DNA of 10,206 nucleotides from JAQVEM01 sp964616545 (GCA_964616545.1 CAZTUA010000008.1:1-10206), one strand, 5' to 3'; shown: positions 1-6,652, counted from the stretch's first letter. The notes: generated by a model from the letters alone, not told the origin. A program made the numbers and translations.

Positions 1-8
1 CTTTTCAT
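1..8 (-). CDS. possible 5' end of a divergent gene running off the left edge
   Basis: Only the first two codons would lie in the window, so no product can be named. On the minus strand an ATG at 8-6 reads Met-Lys. An AAAGGA ribosome-binding site at 24-19 lies ten bases before it. An in-frame TTG at 14-12 would have a four-base spacing and is the alternative start. A good sigma-70-like promoter at 86-58 points the same way and would give a leader of roughly 40 bases. The combination of promoter, ribosome-binding site and start codon in the right order is the evidence; each piece alone would be weak in such AT-rich DNA. Confidence 0.35.
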
Positions 9-57
9 CGTCAATCAATCCTTTCACTTTGATTTTATTTTAAAGCTTTTTGAGTTT

Positions 58-86
58 TTTATATATTCTCTTGTGTGTTTTGCCAA
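58..86 (-). promoter_or_regulatory. sigma-70-type promoter for the divergent left-edge gene
   Basis: On the minus strand the -35 box is TTGGCA (86-81) and the -10 box is TATAAA (63-58), with an exact 17-base spacer. Each box matches the consensus at five of six positions. Transcription would start near position 51 and run leftward to the ribosome-binding site at 24-19. Confidence 0.5.
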
Positions 87-207
87 ATAGTAGATGTTAA
101 ATCTTATAAAGGAAAAATAATTGGTAAATATGTAAGGTTACAAAATATCAAGTTACGAGAATACAATACCGGCTAAAATTAATTACAGAAAAATTGCCAT
201 TAAGATA

Positions 208-236
208 TTGGTAAAACAATCTTAATTTTATATAAT
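208..236 (+). promoter_or_regulatory. promoter of tRNA-Leu
   Basis: TTGGTA (208-213) and a perfect TATAAT (231-236) are separated by 17 bases. The predicted start near 243 leaves a 5' leader of about 42 bases for RNase P to remove. No better pair lies closer to the tRNA. Confidence 0.5.
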
Positions 237-284
237 ACAGCAGATATCTTTTTAAATATATTTTTGTTAAAATTTATCACTGCC

Positions 285-371
285 GGGCGAATGGCGGAAT
301 TGGCAGACGCGCTAGGTTCAGGGTCTAGTGTCCGCAAGGACATGGGGGTTCAAGTCCCCCTTCGCCCACCA
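285..371 (+). tRNA. tRNA-Leu (anticodon CAG)
   Basis: The acceptor stem GGGCGAA (285-291) pairs fully with TTCGCCC (361-367). The discriminator is A368 and CCA is encoded at 369-371. The anticodon stem CTAGG/TCTAG closes the loop TTCAGGG, giving anticodon CAG at 319-321, which reads the leucine codon CUG. A long variable arm, TGTCC-GCAA-GGACA, is typical of class II tRNAs such as leucine and serine. The T arm GGGGG-TTCAAGT-CCCCC is canonical. It lies alone, about 270 bases before the next coding gene. Confidence 0.97.
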
Positions 372-530
372 ACACTAAACTGGCCCTACACCAACAATAG
401 GGGCAACCTTCTCTCTAACAGCATAGTATTTTAACTAACAACCTCTAAAGCATAAGTACAATGATTTATTCTAATTATAATTTCACTATTTATATAAAAT
501 TTAGAATTTTATAAGATAATTTTTACAAGG

Positions 531-559
531 TTGTAATATTTTTCTAACAGTCGTATAAA
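531..559 (+). promoter_or_regulatory. possible promoter of the surface-protein gene
   Basis: TTGTAA (531-536) and TATAAA (554-559) are separated by 17 bases, about 80 bases before the ATG at 638. A perfect TATAAT also occurs at 566-571 but has no matching -35 box. The surrounding 372-637 stretch is very AT-rich, so chance matches are likely. Nothing else was seen in that stretch. Confidence 0.33.
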
Positions 560-637
560 AAATATTATAATTATAGTATTAAAAATTATATGCCTGTAAA
601 TTATCTTTGAAAAATTTTATTATCTTGGAGAAACATC

Positions 638-1816
638 ATGAAAAAAAATAAGCTTTATGCCTTAATTTCAATACCGGCTGCAGTATTGATAATTATTGTA
701 GCTATAGTTTTACTTTTTGGAACCTCTGTATTTACTACCAGGTGTGAGAAAGAAACTCCAGAAGAAGAAAAGATAGGTGTGGAAGGAAAAACCGGAGATG
801 ACGTAAAGGTAGTAGAAAAAACCGGAGAGACATCTGAGAATGAAGCTGCATCCGAGGGTAAAGAAGAGGCAGAAGAAGGCAAGGAAGAAGAAACTACTGA
901 AGGAGCAACAGTAGAAGAGGAAGAAGGGGAAACGGCGGAGGAAGAAACCACCGAAGAAACAAAGGAAGCAGTAGCACCTACTATCTCTCTTGAGATATAT
1001 TCCGGTCCTGCATTTTCACCTGCTGACAGCGTGTGCTACTACAGGGTGAAGGCTACAGTTACAGGTACTCCATTGCCAGAAATAGATTTTTCAAAAGATG
1101 ATAGCGGTGGGTCCTGGGGCTCTAATATATGCCAGGTAAATCTTCATGACCCTGCTGGTACTTACTTTCTAACAGCTACCGCTACCAACTCTGAAGGAAC
1201 TGCTACTGATTCTATAGAAATTTCATGGGGCTGCCCTGAAGTATCGGAAGAGGAGGAGGAAGAAGGAGTAGTTTTTGAAGGTTTTGAAAAAGGTGCTACC
1301 CTTACTGTAAACAGTATGGTAATTAATCCTACTGATATTGGTTATATCGTACGTCCTAACGGAATAAATACAAGCACTATGATAATTGGTGATTCTATCA
1401 GTAATGAGTTTGAACATGGTTATTTTGGCTGGTCTAATTTAAGTTCACTTTCCGGGAGGGAAATAGAATCGGTGACGCTGACTCTAAATACTTATAAATT
1501 ATGGGGTAATCTGACTTCTGATATTTGTGATGGTGTTTGTATTATCCTAAGTAGAGATGAAGTTTTCCCTTTAGATGCAGGAGACTGGTGGCTTCCATTT
1601 GGAGAAACAGAAAAAAGGTTTGCCATTACTGAGGAACCATTAGTATGGTCAGGCACTTCTTTAAAAAATGCAATTAAGAATAAAATAGATGAGGGAAGAA
1701 GAGCTGACTTTGTGATACATTGTTTGGGGTTTAATCACACTGATTGGGATAATCAAATAGACGGAAGAGAATACAGGAAACAGGATATTACACTAACTGT
1801 AGTGTTTGGAGATTAG
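638..1816 (+). CDS. membrane-anchored surface protein: acidic stalk, Ig-like domain, unassigned C-terminal beta domain
   Basis: The product has 392 residues and I cannot assign a specific function. A short basic N-terminus is followed by one hydrophobic segment (about 8-30), which is an uncleaved anchor or signal. Residues 37-112 are a low-complexity stalk dominated by Glu, Thr, Gly and Lys. Residues 114-197 look like an Ig/PKD-type beta sandwich, with a possible disulfide between Cys133 and Cys165 and the pattern GTYFLTATATNSEGTATDSI. A second Glu run (204-209) links to residues 211-392. There, segments such as YFGWSNLSSLSGREIESVTL resemble jelly-roll or DNRLRE-type surface modules; this is inference. 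No lipobox, sortase motif or catalytic motif is visible. The start is supported by GGAG at 627-630, seven bases before the ATG. The gene stands alone, between two tRNA genes. A role in cell-surface adhesion or binding is a guess. Confidence 0.85.
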   Translation: MKKNKLYALISIPAAVLIIIVAIVLLFGTSVFTTRCEKETPEEEKIGVEGKTGDDVKVVEKTGETSENEAASEGKEEAEEGKEEETTEGATVEEEEGETAEEETTEETKEAVAPTISLEIYSGPAFSPADSVCYYRVKATVTGTPLPEIDFSKDDSGGSWGSNICQVNLHDPAGTYFLTATATNSEGTATDSIEISWGCPEVSEEEEEEGVVFEGFEKGATLTVNSMVINPTDIGYIVRPNGINTSTMIIGDSISNEFEHGYFGWSNLSSLSGREIESVTLTLNTYKLWGNLTSDICDGVCIILSRDEVFPLDAGDWWLPFGETEKRFAITEEPLVWSGTSLKNAIKNKIDEGRRADFVIHCLGFNHTDWDNQIDGREYRKQDITLTVVFGD

Positions 1817-1829
1817 GGTATATAAATTG

Positions 1830-1844
1830 TAAATCCAGGATTTA
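1830..1844 (+). repeat. 15-bp perfect dyad centred on CCAGG
   Basis: TAAATCC-A-GGATTTA is a perfect palindrome around one central base. It begins 13 bases after the surface-protein stop codon. A similar 15-bp dyad with the same CCAGG core lies after serS at 9915-9929. No T tract follows, so it is not a classical terminator. Confidence 0.5.
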
Positions 1845-1906
1845 TGTATATTATCTATTGCTAAAAAGAGTAGCCATCAAAAAAGTTATATAGAATTTTA
1901 TAAATG

Positions 1907-1929
1907 ATAACCTTTTTTATTAAGGTTAT
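1907..1929 (+). repeat. 8-bp hairpin between the surface-protein gene and tRNA-Ala
   Basis: ATAACCTT (1907-1914) and AAGGTTAT (1922-1929) form a perfect stem around a seven-base T-rich loop. It could end the upstream transcript, but no T run follows the stem, so a terminator call would be weak. Confidence 0.4.
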
Positions 1930-1932
1930 GAT

Positions 1933-1963
1933 TTGGAAATTATAAACATTTTGGTAATATAAT
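1933..1963 (+). promoter_or_regulatory. possible promoter of tRNA-Ala
   Basis: A perfect TATAAT lies at 1958-1963. TTGGAA at 1933-1938 is 19 bases upstream, longer than the preferred 17. Transcription would begin near 1970, leaving a leader of about 55 bases. Confidence 0.33.
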
Positions 1964-2024
1964 TAATCAATTATTTCCATTAGTGCCAAAAATGGGTTAA
2001 ATTAAATACAGGTTTAATATAAGT

Positions 2025-2099
2025 GGGGATGTAGTTCAGTGGGAGAACGCTTGTCTGGCAGACAAGAGGTCGGCGGTTCAACTCCGCTCATCTCCACCA
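2025..2099 (+). tRNA. tRNA-Ala (anticodon GGC)
   Basis: The acceptor stem GGGGATG (2025-2031) pairs with CATCTCC (2089-2095). It contains a G3-U70 wobble pair (G2027 with T2093), the classic alanine identity element. The discriminator is A2096 and CCA is encoded at 2097-2099. The stem CTTGT/ACAAG closes the loop CTGGCAG, so the anticodon is GGC at 2057-2059. Reading it as tRNA-Gly would require shifting the loop and would leave a poor stem. The T arm GCGG-TTCAACT-CCGC is regular. Confidence 0.96.
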
Positions 2100-2117
2100 T
2101 ACATATTTTTATTACTT

Positions 2118-2146
2118 TTGGATAAAATCCTTTATAGCTTTATTAT
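2118..2146 (+). promoter_or_regulatory. possible promoter of the QueG-like gene
   Basis: TTGGAT (2118-2123) and TATTAT (2141-2146) are 17 bases apart. The start near 2153 would leave a leader of about 18 bases before the TTG codon. Read-through from the tRNA-Ala transcript is the alternative. Confidence 0.33.
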
Positions 2147-2170
2147 TTTATAAGTAAAAAAGCAATTAAT

Positions 2171-3103
2171 TTGATTGAAAATTTAAATAACTTTTTAAAG
2201 AAATACAATTACAAAGCAGGGATTATATCTTTCAGCAGATTAAGAGAGCTGAAAGATGAGATAACATGCCTTTATAGAGATAAATACATAAATGAGAACA
2301 TATATAAATTATATCTGTATAACTTTTCATATAATATTGATGAAGAAAATAAATATCCCTTCAGGCCTCAGTCAGTAATAATTGTTGCTGTCCCCAGACC
2401 ACAGAGTCGTATATATTTTAATATCAAGAGTAAACGTTTTGCCGTTATAGTGCCTCCTGCCTATATAGGTCAGAGAGAGACAAATCAGAAAATAGAAGAA
2501 ATCCTCAAATGCTATTTTGAGGGTACAGGATACAATGTTCTGCATACACAAACATACATACCTGAAAAGTTGATAGCGGCGCATAGTGGATTAACAATGT
2601 ATGGAAAAAATAATATTTCTTATATGGATGAATTTGGCAGTTTTTTTTGCCTTGCTACATTTTTTTCGGATATTAAATGTGATTACGAAAACTGGCATGA
2701 AAAAAAAGAGCTGGAAGGCTGCAGGGAATGCAATATCTGTATGGAAAATTGTCCGACAGGAGCCATTACAGCAAGGCATTTTTTAATTCAGGCAGAAAAC
2801 TGTCTCACCTTCTTTAACGAAAAACCTGGAGAGTTTCCTGAATGGGTTACACCCGGAGCGCACAACTGTCTTGTTGGTTGTATGAAATGCCAGATTGTCT
2901 GTCCTCATAACAGACCATTTACTAAATGGATTGAAAATGCAGAAGAGTTTACCAGGGAAGAAACAGATATCATACTTAATAATGCACCTGTTGAAAAGAT
3001 GCCTTCTGCGGTTATTGACAAAATAAATTGTCTGGGACTGGAAGATTACGCAGGAGTGTTATCAAGAAACATTAAAGCGCTTCTTGAAGCAGAAAAATAT
3101 TAA
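2171..3103 (+). CDS. QueG-like protein with two 4Fe-4S clusters
   Basis: The 310-residue product resembles epoxyqueuosine reductase QueG, the cobalamin and 4Fe-4S enzyme of the last queuosine step. The family signature is clear in residues 139-167 (GLTMYGKNNIS, then FGSFFCLATFFSD). Eight cysteines fit two [4Fe-4S] clusters: C184, C187, C190, C194-Pro, then C233, C237, C240, C244-Pro; C211 matches another conserved QueG cysteine. Two things argue against an ordinary QueG. The DYH-type motif of the DUF1730 region is not visible around residues 90-105. The position that I align with the proposed catalytic Asp holds Thr126. It is also shorter than full QueG (about 350-380) and lacks the usual C-terminal HEAT-like extension. 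The start is TTG with no clear ribosome-binding site; the frame is closed by TAG at 2135-2137 and the next in-frame Met is far inside, so TTG is best. It probably acts in the cytosol as an iron-sulfur redox protein with an unknown substrate. Confidence 0.85.
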   Translation: MIENLNNFLKKYNYKAGIISFSRLRELKDEITCLYRDKYINENIYKLYLYNFSYNIDEENKYPFRPQSVIIVAVPRPQSRIYFNIKSKRFAVIVPPAYIGQRETNQKIEEILKCYFEGTGYNVLHTQTYIPEKLIAAHSGLTMYGKNNISYMDEFGSFFCLATFFSDIKCDYENWHEKKELEGCRECNICMENCPTGAITARHFLIQAENCLTFFNEKPGEFPEWVTPGAHNCLVGCMKCQIVCPHNRPFTKWIENAEEFTREETDIILNNAPVEKMPSAVIDKINCLGLEDYAGVLSRNIKALLEAEKY

Positions 3104-3223
3104 ATCAATTAATATTGCGCTTTAATTACCGGTTAGTGAGTTATGCTTGCATAATTTATAGCAGGATTATTTAATTGTTATTAACATTTTATCTAATTCA
3201 TTTTATAAAAGAGAGGAGCAACA

Positions 3224-3817
3224 ATGGATGTATTAAAAATTAAACCTGAAAAAGAGCTAAAAGCACTATGGTACATTTCATGGGCTATTCTTCTAATAAT
3301 ATTCATACTTATAACAGTTGGTTTTATGTTTGTAGCACAGCCATGGCTTATAGTAGCAACAATTTCTATCTGGATTCTGATTTCAATACCGATAATTATA
3401 TGGATTCCTGCTGCTTTCAGAGTACTTGAATACCAAATTGATGATGAGGGAGTAAAAATGAAGGGCGGAGTGGTATGGAAAAAACATGTTACAGTACCAT
3501 ATTCCAAAATAACCAATGTTGACATTACACAGGGACCGGTGCAGAGATGGTTCAATATTGGAACGATACATGTGCAGACCGCAGGAGCCGGCGGCCAGCA
3601 GGGGCAAAAGGCTGAACTAAAGATGAATGGAATAAGAGAGCTTGAGAGAATCAGGGATATTATCGTTAAAGAAGTAAAAGGCCTGACGTATACTAAGGGC
3701 GGCGAGGTTACAAAAAGAGAAAAGGTAACTGTTTCAGACAGTGAATCTGTGTTTGAAGATATTTTAAAAGAGCTTAAAGAAATAAAAATACTGCTCGGTA
3801 AAAGGCAGGATAACTAA
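3224..3817 (+). CDS. membrane protein with a bacterial PH domain (bPH2, YdbS-like)
   Basis: The 197-residue product has two hydrophobic segments (about 14-37 and 41-64), then a bacterial PH-like domain of the YdbS/PF03703 type (about 66-150). Diagnostic features are the strand FRVLEYQIDDEGVKMKGGVV, then VPYSKITNVDITQGPVQRWF and the TIHVQTAGAGG segment. The C-terminal 30 residues form a charged amphipathic helix (VFEDILKELKEIKILL). The family sits in the inner membrane; its molecular role is not settled, although members have been linked to stress or membrane-active peptide resistance. The start is supported by AGGAG at 3214-3218, five bases before the ATG. The stop is 24 bp before the YjbQ gene, so the two are probably co-transcribed. 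Only one PH domain is present, whereas YdbT-type partners carry several. Confidence 0.88.
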   Translation: MDVLKIKPEKELKALWYISWAILLIIFILITVGFMFVAQPWLIVATISIWILISIPIIIWIPAAFRVLEYQIDDEGVKMKGGVVWKKHVTVPYSKITNVDITQGPVQRWFNIGTIHVQTAGAGGQQGQKAELKMNGIRELERIRDIIVKEVKGLTYTKGGEVTKREKVTVSDSESVFEDILKELKEIKILLGKRQDN

Positions 3818-3840
3818 AAATTACCCAGGTGAGAATGTAA

Positions 3841-4257
3841 ATGAAAAGTTATAGAAAAGAGCTATGGTTTCAGACAGCAGGTAGAAGAGAGTTTATTAAT
3901 ATTACAGGTGAAGTGAAAAATTCCCTGAAGCAGAGCGGGATTAAGGAGGGCCTGCTTTTATGCAATGCCATGCATATTACTGCAGGTGTCTTTATAAATG
4001 ATGATGAAAGCGGTCTGCATCATGACTTTGAGAATTGGCTCGAGAAACTTGCTCCGGAGAAGCCCTACAGCCAGTACATGCACAACGGGTTTGAAGATAA
4101 CGCTGATGCGCACCTGAAACGGACAATAATGGGAAGGGAAGTGGTAGTGGCAGTAACCGGCGGTAAGCTGGATCTGGGACCGTGGGAGCAGATATTTTAT
4201 GGTGAATTTGACGGAAAAAGAAAAAAAAGGGTGCTGATTAAAATAATAGGAGAATAA
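3841..4257 (+). CDS. YjbQ / UPF0047 family protein
   Basis: The 138-residue product matches the full length of the YjbQ family. Recognisable blocks are GLLLCNAMHITAGVFINDDE (37-56), the acidic helix DFENWLEKLAP (62-72), NADAHLKRTIMG (87-98) and GGKLDLGPWEQIFYGEFDG (107-125). His45 and His91 are at typically conserved positions. Some members have weak thiamine phosphate synthase activity in vitro or complement thiamine mutants, but the true role is unsettled and no thiamine genes are nearby. AGGTGAG at 3826-3832 precedes the ATG by eight bases. It follows the PH-domain gene by 24 bp and precedes ychF by 65 bp, so the three may share a transcript. Confidence 0.92.
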   Translation: MKSYRKELWFQTAGRREFINITGEVKNSLKQSGIKEGLLLCNAMHITAGVFINDDESGLHHDFENWLEKLAPEKPYSQYMHNGFEDNADAHLKRTIMGREVVVAVTGGKLDLGPWEQIFYGEFDGKRKKRVLIKIIGE

Positions 4258-4278
4258 ATACTGCACTTTTTAGATAAA

Positions 4279-4305
4279 TATTTTATTATAGTAGATAATA
4301 AAATA
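4279..4305 (+). repeat. 11-bp perfect hairpin upstream of ychF
   Basis: TATTTTATTAT (4279-4289) and ATAATAAAATA (4295-4305) form a perfect stem with the five-base loop AGTAG. It is wholly A-T, so its stability is modest. It ends six bases before the ychF ribosome-binding site. The heptamer TAGATAA occurs three times in the same spacer (4271, 4292 and 4304). No T tract follows, so a terminator is unlikely; a leader structure or an operator is possible. Confidence 0.6.
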
Positions 4306-4311
4306 GATAAC

Positions 4312-4316
4312 GGGAG
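4312..4316 (+). promoter_or_regulatory. ribosome-binding site that fixes the ychF start
   Basis: GGGAG lies six bases before ATT at 4323, an ideal distance. The frame is closed by TAA at 4308-4310, so initiation must be downstream of it. The only other ATT (4317-4319) touches the site and is too close. Confidence 0.7.
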
Positions 4317-4322
4317 ATTAAG

Positions 4323-5420
4323 ATTAAACTTGGAATAATAGGCCTTCCTAATGTAGGCAAAAGCACACTTTTTAATGCAATAACTGCCGCCGGAGCAACA
4401 GTCTCAAACTATCCTTTCTGTACAGTAGAACCCAATATAGCTACGGTGCCTGTTCCTGATAGAAAACTCGGAGAACTTGCAAAAATAATAAAACCGGAGA
4501 AAGTTACACCTGCGGTAATTGAATTTGTAGATATTGCAGGTCTGGTAAAAGGAGCCAGCAAAGGTGAAGGTCTTGGGAATAAATTCCTCTCTCATATCCG
4601 TGAAGTGGATGCTATCATTCATGTTGTGAGGTGTTTTAGGGATGAAAATATCTCACATGCATATTCCGACATAGAACCTGTAAGGGATATTGAAGCGGTA
4701 AGTACAGAATTGATACTCTCAGATATCGAAAGCATCGAAAAAAGGGTCGAGAAAGTTCATAGAATGGCAAAAAGCGGGGAAAAGAAGTATGTATATGAGT
4801 ATGAATTGTTGAAAAAAATTAGAGAAGACCTGCTAAAGGGAATTCCGATGAAAAACATGAAATTAGACAATGAAGAAAAAGCAGTGGTAAATCAACTATC
4901 TCTAATTTCCGGTAAGCCCGTTTTGTATGCTGCGAATATAGATGAAGATGATATTGGAAAAGATATGGAGAGTGTGCCTGCCGTAAGGGAGCTACTTAGC
5001 TATGCCTCCGGAGAAGGTTCCGGAGTAATTACTGTAAGTGCCAAAATTGAGGAAGAAATTTTACGGCTTGATGCAGGTGAGAGAGAGCTGTTCATGAAAG
5101 AGCTGGGTATATCCACGTCGAGTATAGATAGATTGATAAAAACCTGCTACAGCCTGCTCGGACTCGTCAGTTTTATAACCATAAAGCTTCCGGAGATTAG
5201 AGCATGGACAGTTAAAAGTGGAACCAGGGCACACGAGGCAGCAGGTAAAATACACACAGACTTTCAAAGAGGTTTTATATGCGTTGAAATTATTGACTAC
5301 GATACTCTTATAAGCGCAGGGTCATTTACAGAAGCAAAGGAGAAAGGGCTTGTCCGCCGTGAAGGGAAGGACTATATAATAAAAGACGGAGATATTGCCC
5401 TGTTTAAATTCAATGTATAA
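4323..5420 (+). CDS. ychF: YchF/OLA1 family ribosome-binding ATPase, AUU start
   Basis: The 365-residue product is a full-length YchF, a ribosome-associated TRAFAC-class NTPase that prefers ATP in studied members and is linked to translation and stress control. Motifs in order: P-loop GLPNVGKST (7-15), NYPFCTVEPN (29-38), DIAGLVKGA (70-78) with Leu in place of the catalytic Gln, the NxxE form of the G4 motif (Asn205 to Glu208), a coiled-coil insertion in the middle, and a C-terminal TGS domain (about 279-363) with EIRAWTV and HTDFQRGF. The P-loop lies upstream of every in-frame ATG, GTG or TTG; the first of those, GTG at 4446, would remove 41 residues including the P-loop. The frame stays open to a TAA at 4308-4310, and ATT at 4323 has GGGAG six bases before it. 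It gives MKLGIIGLPNVGKST, the usual YchF N-terminus. A sequencing error altering an ATG is the alternative. Confidence 0.95.
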   Translation: MKLGIIGLPNVGKSTLFNAITAAGATVSNYPFCTVEPNIATVPVPDRKLGELAKIIKPEKVTPAVIEFVDIAGLVKGASKGEGLGNKFLSHIREVDAIIHVVRCFRDENISHAYSDIEPVRDIEAVSTELILSDIESIEKRVEKVHRMAKSGEKKYVYEYELLKKIREDLLKGIPMKNMKLDNEEKAVVNQLSLISGKPVLYAANIDEDDIGKDMESVPAVRELLSYASGEGSGVITVSAKIEEEILRLDAGERELFMKELGISTSSIDRLIKTCYSLLGLVSFITIKLPEIRAWTVKSGTRAHEAAGKIHTDFQRGFICVEIIDYDTLISAGSFTEAKEKGLVRREGKDYIIKDGDIALFKFNV

Positions 5421-5421
5421 A

Positions 5422-5450
5422 TTGAGTTTTGCAATATTCGTTTGTATAAT
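5422..5450 (+). promoter_or_regulatory. promoter of the CARDB-like gene
   Basis: TTGAGT (5422-5427) and a perfect TATAAT (5445-5450) are separated by 17 bases, starting just after the ychF stop codon. The start near 5457 gives a leader of about 60 bases. This suggests a new transcription unit rather than read-through from ychF. Confidence 0.55.
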
Positions 5451-5518
5451 GTAATCTGATTTTTAAGGGCACTAAAGTCTATATTTCTGTAAATTTCTAT
5501 AAGTCAGAAAGGAATTTC

Positions 5519-6544
5519 TTGGAGGGAAGGGGCAGAAAAGAATCAATCATAACTTTAATAATAATGCTTATAATTGCTGCAGTAATTGTAAGCTGGCTTT
5601 CTGGTTTGTGGAGCTGCGACACCGGAAGAAAAGAATTAACCGATATTGAAAGACTGACCATTTCTGATTATATAAACTCTATTTCAGTTCTCGTTCAGCA
5701 ATCCAATAAAGTTTCATACAAATTCTTTACTATTCTTGACAGAGCCAGTGAAACCACCAGGGAGAACCTGGATGATGAACTGCTTGATATAATAGAGGAA
5801 AGTAAAATAGTTTTAGAGAGATGCAGGGAACTTTCACCTCCTGATTTTTTTGAAGTTGCACACGGATATCTGGAACTAGTATTTGAAACCAGGAACAAGG
5901 CTTATGAGGATTTCAGGCCGGCCCTGTTTAATGCATTGCAGGATCTGGACCTGGATATATCTACTGCTCAGATAACAAAAACTTTTCTGTATATGTTTAT
6001 GAGCGATGAAATATATCTGTATTTTCAGAACGAATTAAAAGAGTCGGGTGAAGAACTGGGTGTATACAACCTGACCATTATTGACTCAACTATTCTCATG
6101 GATAAAAATCTTACAAATACTCAGAATGTAGCAACTTTTATTTCAGAAATAAAAACTGTATCTGAACTTCAGCAGAGAAGGGGAGTGGCTGTTATTGAAG
6201 ATACAGTTGAATTTAATCCGCAGGTTCTTAACAAACATGGGGACTACTGGGTACTGGCCAGCGGAAATTCAATCAGCGTAGCAATTGCCATACAAAACCA
6301 GGGCAATGTAATAGAAAATAATGTGGATGTAACCATGAAGTATATGACCGAAGATAATGTTTCGGAAGAGAAAGAATTCACAATAGAAATAATTAACCCT
6401 TCAGAGGAGAAGATAGTAACAATATCTGATTTTGCCGCTTACCCCGGGAGAAAATGTGAGTTGGAAATAAATGCAGGTCCTGTACCGGATGAAGTGTTTC
6501 TGGGAAACAATAAAGCAACTTTTAAATTTATTATGGAGGATTAG
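5519..6544 (+). CDS. membrane-anchored extracytoplasmic protein with C-terminal CARDB-like domain
   Basis: The 341-residue product has a basic N-terminus and one hydrophobic segment (about 9-30), then a region that should face outward. Residues 40-230 are mostly helical and charged, and I recognise no family there. Residues 245-341 resemble a CARDB/APHP-type beta domain: ISVAIAIQNQGNVIENNVDV, then EKIVTISDF and a closing GNNKATFKFIMED. Such domains usually mediate adhesion or protein contacts. Cys33 follows the hydrophobic segment in LWSC, but Trp two residues before it is a poor lipobox, so a lipoprotein is unlikely. The start is TTG at 5519, five bases after AAAGGA (5508-5513); the next Met (residue 16) lies inside the membrane segment. 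It has its own promoter and precedes the M23 peptidase gene, which hints at an envelope role. Confidence 0.8.
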   Translation: MEGRGRKESIITLIIMLIIAAVIVSWLSGLWSCDTGRKELTDIERLTISDYINSISVLVQQSNKVSYKFFTILDRASETTRENLDDELLDIIEESKIVLERCRELSPPDFFEVAHGYLELVFETRNKAYEDFRPALFNALQDLDLDISTAQITKTFLYMFMSDEIYLYFQNELKESGEELGVYNLTIIDSTILMDKNLTNTQNVATFISEIKTVSELQQRRGVAVIEDTVEFNPQVLNKHGDYWVLASGNSISVAIAIQNQGNVIENNVDVTMKYMTEDNVSEEKEFTIEIINPSEEKIVTISDFAAYPGRKCELEINAGPVPDEVFLGNNKATFKFIMED

Positions 6545-6559
6545 AGTAAAACCTGATTG

Positions 6560-6603
6560 AGCCAGGACATAGCTCTATTTTTAACCTTGCTGTAATCCTG
6601 GCT
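6560..6603 (+). repeat. inverted repeat AGCCAGGA / TCCTGGCT between the CARDB and M23 genes
   Basis: Perfect 8-bp arms at 6560-6567 and 6596-6603 flank a 28-base loop, 15 bases after the upstream stop codon. A smaller GAGC/GCTC pairing (6559-6562 with 6572-6575) would compete with it. There is no T tract right after the stem, so termination is uncertain. It is GC-richer than its surroundings, which makes a real structure more plausible. Confidence 0.45.
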
Positions 6604-6652
6604 GTGCTTGGGGTAGTGACATAAAAAGGTTTTCTATATCAAGATTATCGGT

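Noticed and set aside
382..404. CCCTA/TAGGG hairpin after tRNA-Leu as a terminator
   Set aside because: The stem has only five pairs, a 13-base loop and no T tract after it.
655..951. Minus-strand Ser-rich reading frame opposite the surface-protein stalk
   Set aside because: It is the complement of the Glu-rich low-complexity stalk and has no ribosome-binding site or family signature.
838..960. Purine-rich GAA/GAG stretch as a tandem DNA repeat
   Set aside because: It has no regular period; it simply encodes the Glu/Thr-rich stalk.
2025..2099. Reading the second tRNA as tRNA-Gly
   Set aside because: The seven-base loop with U33 puts GGC, not GCC, at 34-36, and the G3-U70 pair is the alanine identity element.
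3181..3209. Promoter TTAACA-17-TATAAA for the PH-domain gene
   Set aside because: The boxes fit well, but transcription would begin near 3216, inside the AGGAG ribosome-binding site at 3214-3218. That is inconsistent with the strong site being used.
4446..5420. ychF starting at GTG 4446
   Set aside because: This start would remove the P-loop and the NYPFCTVEPN segment, which are clearly encoded in the same frame just upstream.
5519..5640. Lipoprotein signal in the CARDB-like protein
   Set aside because: The candidate Cys33 is preceded by Leu-Trp-Ser; Trp at that place does not fit a lipobox.
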